A stretch of DNA of 57,743 nt, from NCBI GenBank assembly GCA_023428135.1, contig JAEYZG010000029.1, positions 1 to 57,743 of the forward strand, written 5' to 3'. Both the position numbers and the translations under genes were made by a program. Position 1 is the first letter of the stretch. Each line of letters starts with the position of its first letter. Under the pieces are notes generated by a model. That model had not been told where the DNA came from. It did not search any database and was given only the letters and a program-made list of their open reading frames with translations. Positions 1-9,032 of the stretch are shown in pieces. Source of the DNA: Bacteroidota bacterium (lineage in GTDB: Bacteria > Bacteroidota > Bacteroidia > Cytophagales > Cytophagaceae).

Positions 1-1323
1 TTACTTGATACTGCAGATCTCTTATCGAACGATACTATAGTTTTTTCATATATTGGTTATGAAACCATTAAAATCAGGCTTGAGACCTTGATGAAATCCG
101 GAGAAGTAATGATGACCCAGGCTTCAGGCATTCTTAAAGAGATTCAGGTAATCGCTAATAATTTATCAGTCGAAGAAATATTAAAAAAAGTAAAAGAAAA
201 TTTTAATAAAAATCATCAGGCTTCTTTCGATAAAAAACATTTGTTTTTTCACAGTTACGAAAGAACTCCTTTTCAAAGTAAAAATCAGATTGTATTAAAG
301 AAATCCAACTTTGTGGGCATGGATAAGACTACTTTTAATGAATTGTTTAAAAAGATGCCTTCAGAGTTTGTAGAATATGAAGATGTCATAGTAAACCTTT
401 ATGGAAATGGAACAAGCTATAAGCTCATTCCGGAAAAGGCCATTTCTCTTGAAGACGGGTCTCAGAAATCTCTTTTAAAGGAATTTGAAGAAAAACTGGA
501 TGCATTTTTCAGCGATATCGAGAAAAGCAGGGAAAATGAAGAGATTTATTATAAAATCAGGACCGGAATATTGAGTAAGAAAATTAAGAATAATAATAGT
601 AGTAGTAATGATGCTACATGGACCACAAATAAAAATGATACTCTGAATTATACTGTTAATACAGACCTTGTAAAAAGTGAAATTTTATATCTTCTGAAGG
701 AATATACCTTAGCAGAAAGTAAAAACTGGGAATTTATTAATAGTATAAAAAAATATAGTTATGAAATGCAGGAAATTACCATTCTCGACGATGAGCCTGT
801 ATATAAAATTCAGTTTATCCCTCGCAACCAAGGGTTATTTGAAGGAACTATGTATATTTCTACTTCTTCTTATGCGGTGTTAAAGTTGGATTTTGCATTT
901 GCAAAAGGTAAGAAAAGCGAAAATTTTAGATTACTTGGTGTCGGTCACTCTATTGATTTTAAGGAGGCTCACATTATTTTTCAAAAAGGTAAAACTTCCT
1001 ATTTCCCTAAATTTATAAGTGTCAATCAAAATGAGTTTGCATCCATTGACAGAAGTTTTTCTATTACTAAAAAGGAAAAAAGGTTTTTTATAGATAAGGA
1101 ATTGAATGAAATGAAACTCGATGTGAAATTATCTTTTAATTCTGAATGCAAATGGGAACTGCTTATTATGGATGTTGAGGATATTGATGAGGCAGCTTAT
1201 AATAGAATAATACAGCCAACTACCATGAAATTTAAAAAGGAATATGCCTATAATTCTGAAACATGGAAAAATAGGACAATCCTGGTTCCTTCTACAGAAT
1301 TGAAGAAATACCAAAATAAGTAG
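1..1323 (+). CDS. Carboxypeptidase-regulatory-like domain protein, 5' end missing
   Basis: The reading frame is open from base 1, so the gene starts outside the window. The first residues (NDTIVFSYIGYETIKIRL) match the end of a carboxypeptidase-regulatory-like (beta-sandwich) domain, in which 'FSYIGYET' is a hallmark in Bacteroidota outer-membrane proteins. The domain is followed by 'SGILKEIQVIA', the usual link to the next module. The remaining ~370 residues look like a soluble beta-rich domain (for example 'EPVYKIQFIP' and 'GTMYISTSSYAVLKLDFAF'), as in periplasmic parts of DUF5686-like proteins, but no barrel is obvious. The internal TTG/ATG at 88-93 is not the true start, because the conserved domain continues upstream of it. 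The function is unknown; an envelope location is inferred from the family. Confidence 0.75.
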   Translation, partial: LLDTADLLSNDTIVFSYIGYETIKIRLETLMKSGEVMMTQASGILKEIQVIANNLSVEEILKKVKENFNKNHQASFDKKHLFFHSYERTPFQSKNQIVLKKSNFVGMDKTTFNELFKKMPSEFVEYEDVIVNLYGNGTSYKLIPEKAISLEDGSQKSLLKEFEEKLDAFFSDIEKSRENEEIYYKIRTGILSKKIKNNNSSSNDATWTTNKNDTLNYTVNTDLVKSEILYLLKEYTLAESKNWEFINSIKKYSYEMQEITILDDEPVYKIQFIPRNQGLFEGTMYISTSSYAVLKLDFAFAKGKKSENFRLLGVGHSIDFKEAHIIFQKGKTSYFPKFISVNQNEFASIDRSFSITKKEKRFFIDKELNEMKLDVKLSFNSECKWELLIMDVEDIDEAAYNRIIQPTTMKFKKEYAYNSETWKNRTILVPSTELKKYQNK

Positions 1324-1329
1324 GATTTG

Positions 1330-1536
1330 ATGATTGAATTTTTTGAGGCTTTATGTGAGTCTTTATTTGGTGAATTAGTTCTTGAGCTGTTTCGTATTAT
1401 CGGAGCCAGTTTCAGATTTTTGTTTTTAAGAAAGTATACATTCAGAGAAGTTTTAAGCCAGAATTGGAATGGCAGAGTAGGGCTACTTGTTGTTTTATTA
1501 ATTGTCGGTTTTATATTTTGGTTTGTTAATTTTTGA
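1330..1536 (+). CDS. Small membrane protein of unknown function
   Basis: This is a 68-residue frame beginning six bases after the stop of the preceding gene. I chose the ATG at 1330 over the TTG one codon earlier. The sequence has an amphipathic first half (FFEALCESLFGELVLELF) and a clear hydrophobic C-terminal segment (VGLLVVLLIVGFIFWFV), so it is probably a small inner-membrane protein, perhaps co-transcribed with the upstream gene. I do not recognise the family. The tight spacing and uninterrupted hydrophobic pattern favour a real gene. Confidence 0.55.
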   Translation: MIEFFEALCESLFGELVLELFRIIGASFRFLFLRKYTFREVLSQNWNGRVGLLVVLLIVGFIFWFVNF

Positions 1537-1595
1537 TCGCAGAAATAGTTTTTACTTACTTTTTCCTTTATTAAATTATCTTCTAAATTTGTAGT

Positions 1596-1612
1596 CATCT
1601 GATGATATGATG
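1596..1612. promoter_or_regulatory. Probable GntR/FadR operator over the regulator's own start codon
   Basis: CATCTGATGATATGATG is an imperfect palindrome. It matches 14 of 17 bases with the element at 2295-2311 before the transporter. It covers the start codons at 1607 and 1610. A TAnnTTTG-type Bacteroidota -7 box (TAAATTTG, 1584-1591) lies just upstream, so binding here should block transcription start or early elongation. Autoregulation is inferred. Confidence 0.6.
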
Positions 1613-2278
1613 AGTATTTCTACACCAATAAAACGCCAAAATCTGGCAGAGGAAGTTGCAAACATTCTGAAGCAAAAAATCAGTTCCGGGGAATATACAG
1701 AAGGACAAAAACTACCTTCAGAACCAGAGTTGATGCAGTTATTTGCAGTCGGTAGGTCTACAATCAGGGAGGCTGTTCGCATACTTGCCAATACAGGAAT
1801 GGTCAGGGTACAACAGGGAGCAGGAACTTTTGTGGAAAGTCATCCTGTTATTGCAGAGCCTTTGTCAAAGAGGCTTCAAAGAGAAAATGGAAATGATCTG
1901 AATGAGGTTCGACAACTATTGGAATTGAAAATTGCTGAAAAAGCAGCCATGTTTCGATCTGATGAGGATATAGAGAAAATGAAATACTTTCTTGATAAAA
2001 GAAAAGAAGCAACTTTTTCTAATGATATAGAAATGTGCATCGAAACTGATATTAATTTTCATATTAGCATTGCGGAAGCCTGCCAGAACTTTATCCTGGC
2101 TGACCTGTACAAAACTTTTGCTACAGAGATGAAAAAGTCCTTTCAAGAATCTTTTGCAAATACAGAGTCCTTCCTCGAAACTCAGTCTATGCATGAGGCC
2201 CTTCTCCAATCTATTATTGATAAAAATTCACAAAAGGCTTGGTATTGGGCGGTTTGTATCACAGGTCAGTGCAAATAA
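1607..2278 (+). CDS. FadR-subfamily GntR transcriptional regulator
   Basis: Residues about 10-75 form a winged helix-turn-helix of the GntR type, with 'EGQKLPSEPELMQLFAVGRSTIREAVRILANTG' (spanning about 30-62) and the wing 'VQQGAGTFV'. The rest is an FCD-type all-helical ligand domain: 'ETDINFH' supplies the usual Asp and first His, and 'SMHEALLQSI' the next His. The third FCD histidine, normally in the last helix, is missing. The protein ends after an unusual 'KAWYWAVCITGQCK' tail at 223 residues, slightly short. A palindrome overlaps its start and a matching one precedes the next gene, an MFS exporter. I infer that it represses itself and the exporter until an effector binds. The effector cannot be read from the sequence. 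Confidence 0.85.
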   Translation: MMSISTPIKRQNLAEEVANILKQKISSGEYTEGQKLPSEPELMQLFAVGRSTIREAVRILANTGMVRVQQGAGTFVESHPVIAEPLSKRLQRENGNDLNEVRQLLELKIAEKAAMFRSDEDIEKMKYFLDKRKEATFSNDIEMCIETDINFHISIAEACQNFILADLYKTFATEMKKSFQESFANTESFLETQSMHEALLQSIIDKNSQKAWYWAVCITGQCK

Positions 2279-2294
2279 AAAAAATAACCTTAAA

Positions 2295-2311
2295 CATCAG
2301 ATGATCTGATT
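2295..2311. promoter_or_regulatory. Probable GntR/FadR operator before the exporter gene
   Basis: CATCAGATGATCTGATT contains a perfect 7+1+7 inverted repeat, ATCAGAT-G-ATCTGAT (2296-2310). It lies 15 bases before the ATG of the exporter and 17 bases after the stop of the regulator gene. It matches the element at 1596-1612 at 14 of 17 positions. This pairing marks it as the likely binding site of the adjacent regulator. Confidence 0.65.
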
Positions 2312-2326
2312 ATTTTAAATTGAATT

Positions 2327-3532
2327 ATGAAAAATTCAGAAGATGTACCTGCATCAAATAAAGCTGTACAAAGCACTGTGATGGTGGTTTTGTTAGGAAT
2401 CAGTTTTTCTCACATGTTAAATGATACCATTCAATCTCTTATTCCTTCTATTTATCCTCTGGTGAAAAACTCCTTAAATCTCAGTTTTGCTCAGCTGGGT
2501 CTTATTACGCTTACATTTCAGCTTACCTCATCAGTATTGCAGCCTTTTGTAGGCTATTATACGGATCTTAACCCTAAACCCAATTCACTCGCTGTTGGAA
2601 TGGGATTCACTCTTATGGGGCTTATTTTATTATCGCTTTCTACTACTTATCCTATGATCTTGATTTCTGTAGGTCTTGTAGGAATCGGTTCAGCCATATT
2701 TCACCCTGAAGCGTCAAGGCTGGCTTATATGGCATCCGGAGGTAAGCGTGGTTTTGCTCAATCTTTGTTTCAGGTTGGCGGAAATGCTGGTAGCGCTTTC
2801 GGTCCTTTATTAGCAGCATCTATAGTGGTGCCCTATGGACAATCGAAAATCATTTGGTTTTCTTTGATTGCTTTGATTGCAATTATCGTTTTGTTTAACC
2901 TGGGCATCTGGTATAGGAATAATGGCCTTAACAGGATTAAGAAGCATAAAAAAGAGTCTGAAGCCAGGTCTTTGCCCAAAAGGACTGTTATATTTTCATT
3001 GGGAGTCCTGATTATGCTCATCTTTTCAAAGTATTTCTATATGGCAAGCATGAGCAGTTATTTTACCTTTTACCTGATAAACAAATTTCATGTATCCGTA
3101 CAGACAGCTCAGGTATATCTGTTCATATTCCTTGTGTCCGTAGCTGCTGGTACATTGATTGGAGGACCTGTCGGAGATAAGATCGGTCGTAAATATGTTA
3201 TATGGATCTCTATACTTGGGGTGGCCCCTTTTACATTGTTACTTCCTTATGCTAACCTGGAGTGGACTGCAGTGCTGATCAGTTGTATCGGGTTTATATT
3301 GTCTTCTGCATTCTCTGCTATTCTTGTATATGCTCAGGAACTGATGCCGGGTAAGGTGGGGATGATCTCTGGCCTTTTCTTCGGATTGGCATTTGCAATG
3401 GGAGGAATAGGCTCTGCTATTCTTGGAAAACTTGCAGATATTACAGGGATCGAATATGTCTTTCATTTGTGTTCATTTCTTCCGTTGATTGGGCTTATTA
3501 CTGCATTTTTGCCTAATCTGGAAAAGAAATAA
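2327..3532 (+). CDS. fsr: MFS exporter, fosmidomycin-resistance (Fsr) family
   Basis: This 401-residue, about 12-helix major facilitator protein closely follows the Fsr family. Near the start it has 'SHMLNDTIQSLIPSIYPL' followed by 'LTFQLTSSVLQPFVGYYTD'. Then come 'IFHPEASRLAYMASGGKRG' and 'QSLFQVGGNAGSAFGPLLA', all strongly conserved in E. coli Fsr. Fsr exports fosmidomycin, an inhibitor of Dxr in the MEP isoprenoid pathway; the natural substrate of this homologue is unknown. An operator-like palindrome (2295-2311), shared with the upstream FadR-type regulator, suggests substrate-inducible expression. The ATG at 2327 is the first in frame and gives the usual short cytoplasmic N-terminus. Confidence 0.88.
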   Translation: MKNSEDVPASNKAVQSTVMVVLLGISFSHMLNDTIQSLIPSIYPLVKNSLNLSFAQLGLITLTFQLTSSVLQPFVGYYTDLNPKPNSLAVGMGFTLMGLILLSLSTTYPMILISVGLVGIGSAIFHPEASRLAYMASGGKRGFAQSLFQVGGNAGSAFGPLLAASIVVPYGQSKIIWFSLIALIAIIVLFNLGIWYRNNGLNRIKKHKKESEARSLPKRTVIFSLGVLIMLIFSKYFYMASMSSYFTFYLINKFHVSVQTAQVYLFIFLVSVAAGTLIGGPVGDKIGRKYVIWISILGVAPFTLLLPYANLEWTAVLISCIGFILSSAFSAILVYAQELMPGKVGMISGLFFGLAFAMGGIGSAILGKLADITGIEYVFHLCSFLPLIGLITAFLPNLEKK

Positions 3533-3569
3533 TACTATTTGATTTTAATTTATATTTAGAAGTATCAAT

Positions 3570-4112
3570 ATGAAAATCAGGAAAACCATCGCAATTGACA
3601 TGGACAATGTTATTGCTGACGTCGAGTCGCATTACATTGATTGGTATGAAAAAGAAAATGGAATACGGGTTGATAGAAAATCATTAAGCGGCGTACCTGA
3701 AACGGAAGCCTTACCGGACAAAACAGCAGTCATGAGGTACTTATTCACTCCCGGCTTTTTTCGCACGATACCTGTAATGAAAGGAGCAAAGGAGGCATTA
3801 CAAGCTCTTTCCGGAAATTATGAAATATTCATTGTTTCTGCAGCAATGCAATTCCCTCAGTCTTTAAGCGAAAAATATCAATGGCTTGCTGATCATTTCC
3901 CTGCTATTAACTGGAAGAATATTGTGTTGTGTGGAGACAAATCTGTTATCGGAACTGATTATATGATTGATGATCATACAAAGAATCTTGATTGTTTTAA
4001 AGGTAAACCATTACTTTTTACTGCCAGTCATAATGTTCATGTCAATCATCATGTAAGACTGAATGACTGGAATGAAGCGCTCGTTTATTTCGAAAATGAG
4101 TTAACAAAATGA
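3570..4112 (+). CDS. 5'(3')-deoxyribonucleotidase, HAD superfamily
   Basis: This 180-residue protein begins with the HAD nucleophile motif 'AIDMDNVIAD' (D10 and D12). It continues with 'TPGFFRTIPVMKGAKEAL' and 'YEIFIVSAAMQFP', the cap and motif II region of the NT5C/5'(3')-deoxyribonucleotidase family. 'GTDYMIDDHTKNLD' gives the motif IV acidic residues. The family dephosphorylates deoxynucleoside monophosphates in the cytoplasm and so limits dNTP pools. The length fits the family. It lies 37 bases after the exporter gene, but functional coupling is not obvious. A terminator follows (4140-4182). Confidence 0.85.
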   Translation: MKIRKTIAIDMDNVIADVESHYIDWYEKENGIRVDRKSLSGVPETEALPDKTAVMRYLFTPGFFRTIPVMKGAKEALQALSGNYEIFIVSAAMQFPQSLSEKYQWLADHFPAINWKNIVLCGDKSVIGTDYMIDDHTKNLDCFKGKPLLFTASHNVHVNHHVRLNDWNEALVYFENELTK

Positions 4113-4139
4113 GAATGCTTATTGGAACTCTCTAAATAA

Positions 4140-4182
4140 AATTCCCACTCAAGCTAATAAATACCTGAGTGGGAATTTTTAT
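4140..4182. terminator. Bidirectional rho-independent terminator
   Basis: A perfect 12-bp stem (AATTCCCACTCA at 4140-4151 with TGAGTGGGAATT at 4166-4177) is followed by a T-run on the plus strand. It sits between convergent genes: the nucleotidase (plus) and the GH16 enzyme (minus). Confidence 0.85.
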
Positions 4183-4193
4183 TTTAAACAGAT

Positions 4194-6200
4194 TTACTTT
4201 TTGAAAATACTTCTTGTATAGCAGTGACTTTCGGTTGCCAAAGTTAAATAATATACACCCGGAAGAAGTTCATTTCCTAAATTTAATTCATTGGCCTGTA
4301 TGTCTTTTGTAGTGTAAATTTCTTTCCCTTCTGAATTGTATAATCTTACACTTAAAATTTTTTCTGGTTTTTCCATCATAATCTTAAAATCTGAAAAAAA
4401 CGGATTGGGATAAATCATCAGCTGATTATTATATGAGGTGTTTATAGAGCTTACTGTACTGACAGAAACGGAAATGGTATTAGATTTGGATGTTTGGCCC
4501 AGGTTGTCTTTTGCAATGGCAAAAATATCATATTGACCGTCATTAGATTCTGTCCATACGAAAGAATAAGGAGCCTGGGAGGTTGTCCCTATTAATTGAA
4601 CTCCATTATAAAATTCAACACTGGCTATACTTCCGTCAGGATCGTCTGCTATAGCTTTTATATTGATTGAAGCTGGAGCATTGAATACAGTGTTATTGAT
4701 GGGTTCTACAATTGAAATGGACGGCAAGGCATTGACACTAATTTGAAGTGGTGATGAAACGGTAGTTCCTCCTGCATTATCAAAAGCCTTTGCAGTGATT
4801 GTATGGCTACCGGCAGATACATTTGTTAAAGAAAAACTATAAGGTGGTGTTGCATCTGTACCCAAGAGAGTAGAGCCGTCGTAAAATTCAACTTTTGTAA
4901 TCGATCCATCAGAATCAGAGGCATTGGCATTTATGATAAATGATGCGGGAGCATTGATTACCTGGCTGCTTCCTGGTCCTGTAATAGTGATAACCGGAGA
5001 AATATTATTAAGCTTGTAAAGAAAAAAATCATCACCACAGGCGCTTCCGTTTCCTGACTGCTTATACCAGAATACTATTGCACTGGTATTTGAACTTCCT
5101 GTAGTAAAGATCACTGAATCCTTAGTGAAGAATGTGCTGCTTACATTTTTGGTAATCTGATTTCCTCCATAGTTTTTTGCTCCAAACATTGCCGTTTCTC
5201 CAGAGGTATTGACTTTTCCATATCCTCCGAACACATATCTGGTATTAGGCTCCAGGATAACTGTTCGTTCTATACTAACAGGGTTTCCTGATAATTTTAC
5301 ACCATAATTACCTGATCTTTTACAATCTGTGGTTATCGTTGCATTGTTCCATGGACCCCAGGGAGAAAGGCTTCCTGTTTCAAAGTCAAAATTGGCTGAT
5401 TCATTTACCTTCCATACTCTGACCCAGTCACATTGATATATGGCTGGCCATTGTGCGTTGGCAGGCGGAGTAGGAGCCCAACCATCTATTGCCAGATTGA
5501 TTAACATATACATGTTTTTACCTTGTGCAGCTTCGGACCTGTTGGTATATGAATTGAGAAGTTGTCCATTGAAATAAAACTTCAAATAAGTAGGTCCCCA
5601 TTCTACACCATAAGTATGAAAACCCTGTGATTTGTCTGGTCCGGTGTGAGTGCTTCCGAATGATTTCTCATTTTGCCAGTCTGGACCATAATGATAATAA
5701 TAATGATGTACTTTACGGTCATCCGGAATTTCCAGAATATCAATCTCGGGAGGCCAGGCTCCATCAGCATTCAATGTCCAGAATGCAGGCCAGGTGCCAG
5801 AAGTAGAAGGGACTTTGAATCTTCCTTCAATATATCCATAGGTAGTCTCGAATTTTCCCTTTGAATGAATTGCACCACTTGTATAGTCAAAGCTAAGATA
5901 TCCGAAGCTTGGGTATTTGTCAGTTCCGGCAGGGGCGTTGGGATGCCTTTTATTTATTGCTTTTATACTAAGTATTCCATCTTTGACCGTGACCATTGAA
6001 TCTGTCATGTAAGCCCTGTGGTTATGAGTATTTCCCCAAGGATAATTATAGCCCCATTTAGATTGATCCAGCTTTGTGCCGTCAAAGTTGTCTTCAAATA
6101 CCAGCTTCCAGTTGGTTGAAGCTCCTGGTGGTTGAGCAATTGAAAACTGAAAGAATAAAATATTGATAAGAATCCATATGGAGCAGTTTTTCCTGTTCAT
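4194..6200 (-). CDS. Secreted GH16 beta-glucanase with CBM-like, Ig-like and T9SS sorting domains
   Basis: This is a family 16 endo-beta-1,3(4)-glucanase or laminarinase-like enzyme. I chose the ATG at 6200 rather than the in-frame one at 6230, because it begins a clean signal peptide (MNRKNCSIWILINILFF...SIAQ). The catalytic domain (about residues 25-265) carries 'PPEIDILEIPD', the GH16 E-x-D-x-x-E motif, with nucleophile E152 and acid/base E157. A beta-sandwich module follows ('ANFDFETGSLSPWGPW'), resembling CBM4/9. Then come two Ig-like repeats ('DSDGSITKVEFYDGSTLLG' and 'DPDGSIASVEFYNGVQLIG'). A C-terminal T9SS domain starting at 'YPNPF' completes the protein, so export by type IX secretion is expected. 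The exact glucan substrate is not decidable by eye. Confidence 0.9.
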   Translation of the reverse strand: MNRKNCSIWILINILFFQFSIAQPPGASTNWKLVFEDNFDGTKLDQSKWGYNYPWGNTHNHRAYMTDSMVTVKDGILSIKAINKRHPNAPAGTDKYPSFGYLSFDYTSGAIHSKGKFETTYGYIEGRFKVPSTSGTWPAFWTLNADGAWPPEIDILEIPDDRKVHHYYYHYGPDWQNEKSFGSTHTGPDKSQGFHTYGVEWGPTYLKFYFNGQLLNSYTNRSEAAQGKNMYMLINLAIDGWAPTPPANAQWPAIYQCDWVRVWKVNESANFDFETGSLSPWGPWNNATITTDCKRSGNYGVKLSGNPVSIERTVILEPNTRYVFGGYGKVNTSGETAMFGAKNYGGNQITKNVSSTFFTKDSVIFTTGSSNTSAIVFWYKQSGNGSACGDDFFLYKLNNISPVITITGPGSSQVINAPASFIINANASDSDGSITKVEFYDGSTLLGTDATPPYSFSLTNVSAGSHTITAKAFDNAGGTTVSSPLQISVNALPSISIVEPINNTVFNAPASINIKAIADDPDGSIASVEFYNGVQLIGTTSQAPYSFVWTESNDGQYDIFAIAKDNLGQTSKSNTISVSVSTVSSINTSYNNQLMIYPNPFFSDFKIMMEKPEKILSVRLYNSEGKEIYTTKDIQANELNLGNELLPGVYYLTLATESHCYTRSIFKK

Positions 6201-6290
6201 AATAGTCAGATCTGTTAGGTCCTGATACATTACAAATTGAAGGGCAAATGGTAAACTGGGTTATTGAAAAAAAGTAAGGTTGAAAGAGCT

Positions 6291-6336
6291 CTAAAAGAAA
6301 AAGCCCCCCAATGAGTTGGGGGGCTTTTCTCTTTTA
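6291..6336 (-). terminator. Terminator of the GH5 gene
   Basis: AAAAGCCCCCCA (6299-6310) pairs with TGGGGGGCTTTT (6317-6328) across a six-base loop. Flanking CTAAAAGA/TCTTTTAG sequences extend the pairing. It lies just downstream of the minus-strand cellulase stop and isolates that gene from the GH16 gene. Confidence 0.85.
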
Positions 6337-6350
6337 GAAAGTAATTCAGT

Positions 6351-9032
6351 TTATTCAACTACAACTTTAACATGTTCAGTACCTTTAGCGCCTGTAAGCT
6401 CAAGCATGTAGATACCACGGGAAACATTTTGTAATGGTAACTCTTCTGTTAAACCAGAAAGTGTTTTTGTTTTAATCACGTTTCCTGTCATATCCATCAT
6501 AACAACTTTATTATAGGACATCTCTTCCTGGCTGATATTGATGAGGCCGTTTGCAGGCATTGGATAGACAGTTACTTTACTTGCAGCTTTTACTGGTATA
6601 GAAGTAATAACTTCATCCGCTTCGAAAATCATGTTATCGATGTTTGCATCTGCTCCATCAAATACAAGCCTTATTACTTGTTTTCCTTGTTTCAGAGTAA
6701 TAGGCTGAGTAGTTTTCAGAGTAGTGTAAACTTGCCAGCCTCCTGTTGAAGCAAGAGAGAAATCTGAGTTTGGAATTTTTTGTCCATCCACTTCTAGGTG
6801 CCATTTTCCTGTAGCACGCTCAGATGCCGCTCTGAAACTAACATGGTAAGTTCCAGGATACTTTACATCTACAGTGTAGTTTAACCATTCTCCTACTGAT
6901 GTATAACCAACGTTCCAGTTGTTGGTAGAACCTCCGGCAAGTTCAGTGAAAACACCATCTCCTGGTCTGTAGCTTGATGCGGGTTGCCCTTCAGTGATAT
7001 CATAATATCCTACGCCTTGTCCGCCTTTATCAAAATTTTCAGCTTCAATAGTTCCCGGAATAGGATATGGAGTTCCTGTATAGGAATTTCCATCACATTC
7101 TGCCTTCCCAGTATTTCCTCCAACGCACACACCGCATAAGTCAATAAATGCAGTTCCTCCTGCTACACCATTACAATCACAGCCGTCTTCAGGTACACCA
7201 CAGCCACATTTTCCAGGTTTTGTTTTGTTTGGGTCTTCAGGACAAAGATCTACATCAACATATTCGTCACAACTTACAGCTTTAGTCTCGTCATATCCAA
7301 GGCTGAAGTTGTCAATAGTCCATGTTCCTGTAAAAGGAGGTCTCTTATATACTCCGCTTACATCTGGATTTACCCAAATAGTGATTTTAGTAACTTTTGA
7401 GAAATCAAAGGTTGTTCTGTCAAATGTATCCTCCTTTGGATTACCACTTGTTCCTCCTTCTGCCGGAGTTCTTTTAACTCCTTTGGTAAAGTCTGCAACG
7501 ATGGTTTTTGTTGTACCATCTACTGGCAGGACAAAACGATTATAGGCACCTAATGCACTGGCATTGATGCTTTTGTCATTTGCGTCGACCATTTCGATAT
7601 ACAATGAGATATCATTAGCCGAGTAATTGGTTTTCTGGAAACTTACATCAAACTTCAGCACTGCATTGGCACGTAAGTCAATAGGAACATGGGTTGTAGC
7701 ATTTAACTTTCCAAAATCAAATCCGAATGTAGAATAGTTCGGATCAGCATTTACAGAGGTGATTACAAGTTTTTCGTTCTGAATTACAGCCGAATACACT
7801 GTGCTTCCTTCTGATGGTTTTTTCCAATAAGTAAAATATGGCACTGTATCTTTAGAGAAATCAGTTCTTACATATGCTTGTTTGGTATTATAACCCTCGC
7901 AATAGTTGGTGTTGAAGGTATTGGTAACAGGACAACCATAGATGTTTAGGTTTGATCCTGTTGCATTAGGACAAACCGGAGGGGTTGGCGTAACCGGTAT
8001 AGTTACAGTACCACAGGTTGTATAGTTTTTTGTTTTTCTAAGCTCATCATAGATAAGTTTTCCGGAATTTCCTGAATTGTCTGTTCTGAAATTAATCCAT
8101 GATTCTCTGATACAAGAACCTTCTTTTAACAGTGAAGACGATTCGTTTTTGTCGGAAAACTGCCAGTTAGCCCAGCTTATTTTATTCTGTTCTAACAAAG
8201 ATAACCAGTCTCTGGAATTGTTAGAATCTATGTTACCAGCGCCACTTGCTTCAGTTGTTCCCCACTCTGAAATGAATACAGGGAAATTAGCAGAAACGGC
8301 ATCTCTCAAATAGTTTTTATACTGATTATGAGCACCACTTCCTGCATAGAAGTGAAGTGTATACATGACGTTCTTTGCATTATTTCCAGATAATGGATTA
8401 CTTCTGGCCTGATCAATTCTGCTGCTCCATTCCGGAGTTCCGACAAGAATTACAGCATTTGGGTCATTGTTTCTTATTGCAGGAATGATATCCTCTGCAT
8501 AACTTTTAATCTGTCCCCATGAGGTTCCGCCATTCGGTTCATTACATATCTCATATATGACATGTTTTTTATCTTTATATTTGCTGGACATCAAAGTGAA
8601 AAATGCCTTTGCCTGTGATTGATAATTTCCGGGATTTCCATCCTTTAAAATGTGCCAGTCAATAATTACATAAATGCCGTATTTTTCAGTAAGACTTACC
8701 ATTTTGTCGATCCACTGATAATAAAACTCTTTATCAGTTGCTTGAGCGAAACCTTTTGTAGCTCCATCACTATTTTCTGTATAAATAGCAAGTCTCAATA
8801 GGTCGGCTTTCCAATCCTGAGCAATTGATTTTACTGAAGATTCTGTATAACATTCCTGGTGAAACATCACTCCATGGGTGCTTAACCCACGTAGTTGAAC
8901 AGCTGTTCCACATTCATTGACCAATTTACTGCCAGTTACACTTAACCTCCCGTTCATGGAAAGTGGTGTCTGAGCTCTGGAAAGCACAGCTATTAAAAGC
9001 AGCATGTGCATTACGAGTAGAGTTTTTTTCAT
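6351..9032 (-). CDS. Secreted GH5 cellulase with CBM6 and T9SS sorting domain
   Basis: This 893-residue modular endoglucanase has a signal peptide (1-20, ending 'SRA'). The GH5 domain (about 25-335) has acid/base E165 in 'EICNEPNGG' and nucleophile E256 in 'FISEWGT', with the family signatures 'LRLAIYT' and 'VIIDWH'; the pattern fits subfamily 2. After a proline/threonine linker comes a beta-rich module (about 385-590) resembling a carbohydrate-binding domain, ending 'TWTIDNFSLG'. Next is a Cys-rich stretch with 'GKCGCGVPEDGCDCNG'. A CBM6 follows ('GTIEAENFDKGGQG' to 'NIDNMIFEAD'), then a T9SS C-terminal domain ('VYPMPANGLINIS' onward). It probably attacks cellulose or related beta-1,4-glucan at the cell surface or outside the cell. 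It is a single-gene unit with its own terminator. Confidence 0.92.
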   Translation of the reverse strand: MKKTLLVMHMLLLIAVLSRAQTPLSMNGRLSVTGSKLVNECGTAVQLRGLSTHGVMFHQECYTESSVKSIAQDWKADLLRLAIYTENSDGATKGFAQATDKEFYYQWIDKMVSLTEKYGIYVIIDWHILKDGNPGNYQSQAKAFFTLMSSKYKDKKHVIYEICNEPNGGTSWGQIKSYAEDIIPAIRNNDPNAVILVGTPEWSSRIDQARSNPLSGNNAKNVMYTLHFYAGSGAHNQYKNYLRDAVSANFPVFISEWGTTEASGAGNIDSNNSRDWLSLLEQNKISWANWQFSDKNESSSLLKEGSCIRESWINFRTDNSGNSGKLIYDELRKTKNYTTCGTVTIPVTPTPPVCPNATGSNLNIYGCPVTNTFNTNYCEGYNTKQAYVRTDFSKDTVPYFTYWKKPSEGSTVYSAVIQNEKLVITSVNADPNYSTFGFDFGKLNATTHVPIDLRANAVLKFDVSFQKTNYSANDISLYIEMVDANDKSINASALGAYNRFVLPVDGTTKTIVADFTKGVKRTPAEGGTSGNPKEDTFDRTTFDFSKVTKITIWVNPDVSGVYKRPPFTGTWTIDNFSLGYDETKAVSCDEYVDVDLCPEDPNKTKPGKCGCGVPEDGCDCNGVAGGTAFIDLCGVCVGGNTGKAECDGNSYTGTPYPIPGTIEAENFDKGGQGVGYYDITEGQPASSYRPGDGVFTELAGGSTNNWNVGYTSVGEWLNYTVDVKYPGTYHVSFRAASERATGKWHLEVDGQKIPNSDFSLASTGGWQVYTTLKTTQPITLKQGKQVIRLVFDGADANIDNMIFEADEVITSIPVKAASKVTVYPMPANGLINISQEEMSYNKVVMMDMTGNVIKTKTLSGLTEELPLQNVSRGIYMLELTGAKGTEHVKVVVE

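Noticed and set aside
1248..1598. Minus-strand frame of 116 codons
   Set aside because: It lies antisense to the end of the first gene and to the small membrane-protein gene, with Asn/Lys/Ser-rich low-complexity composition.
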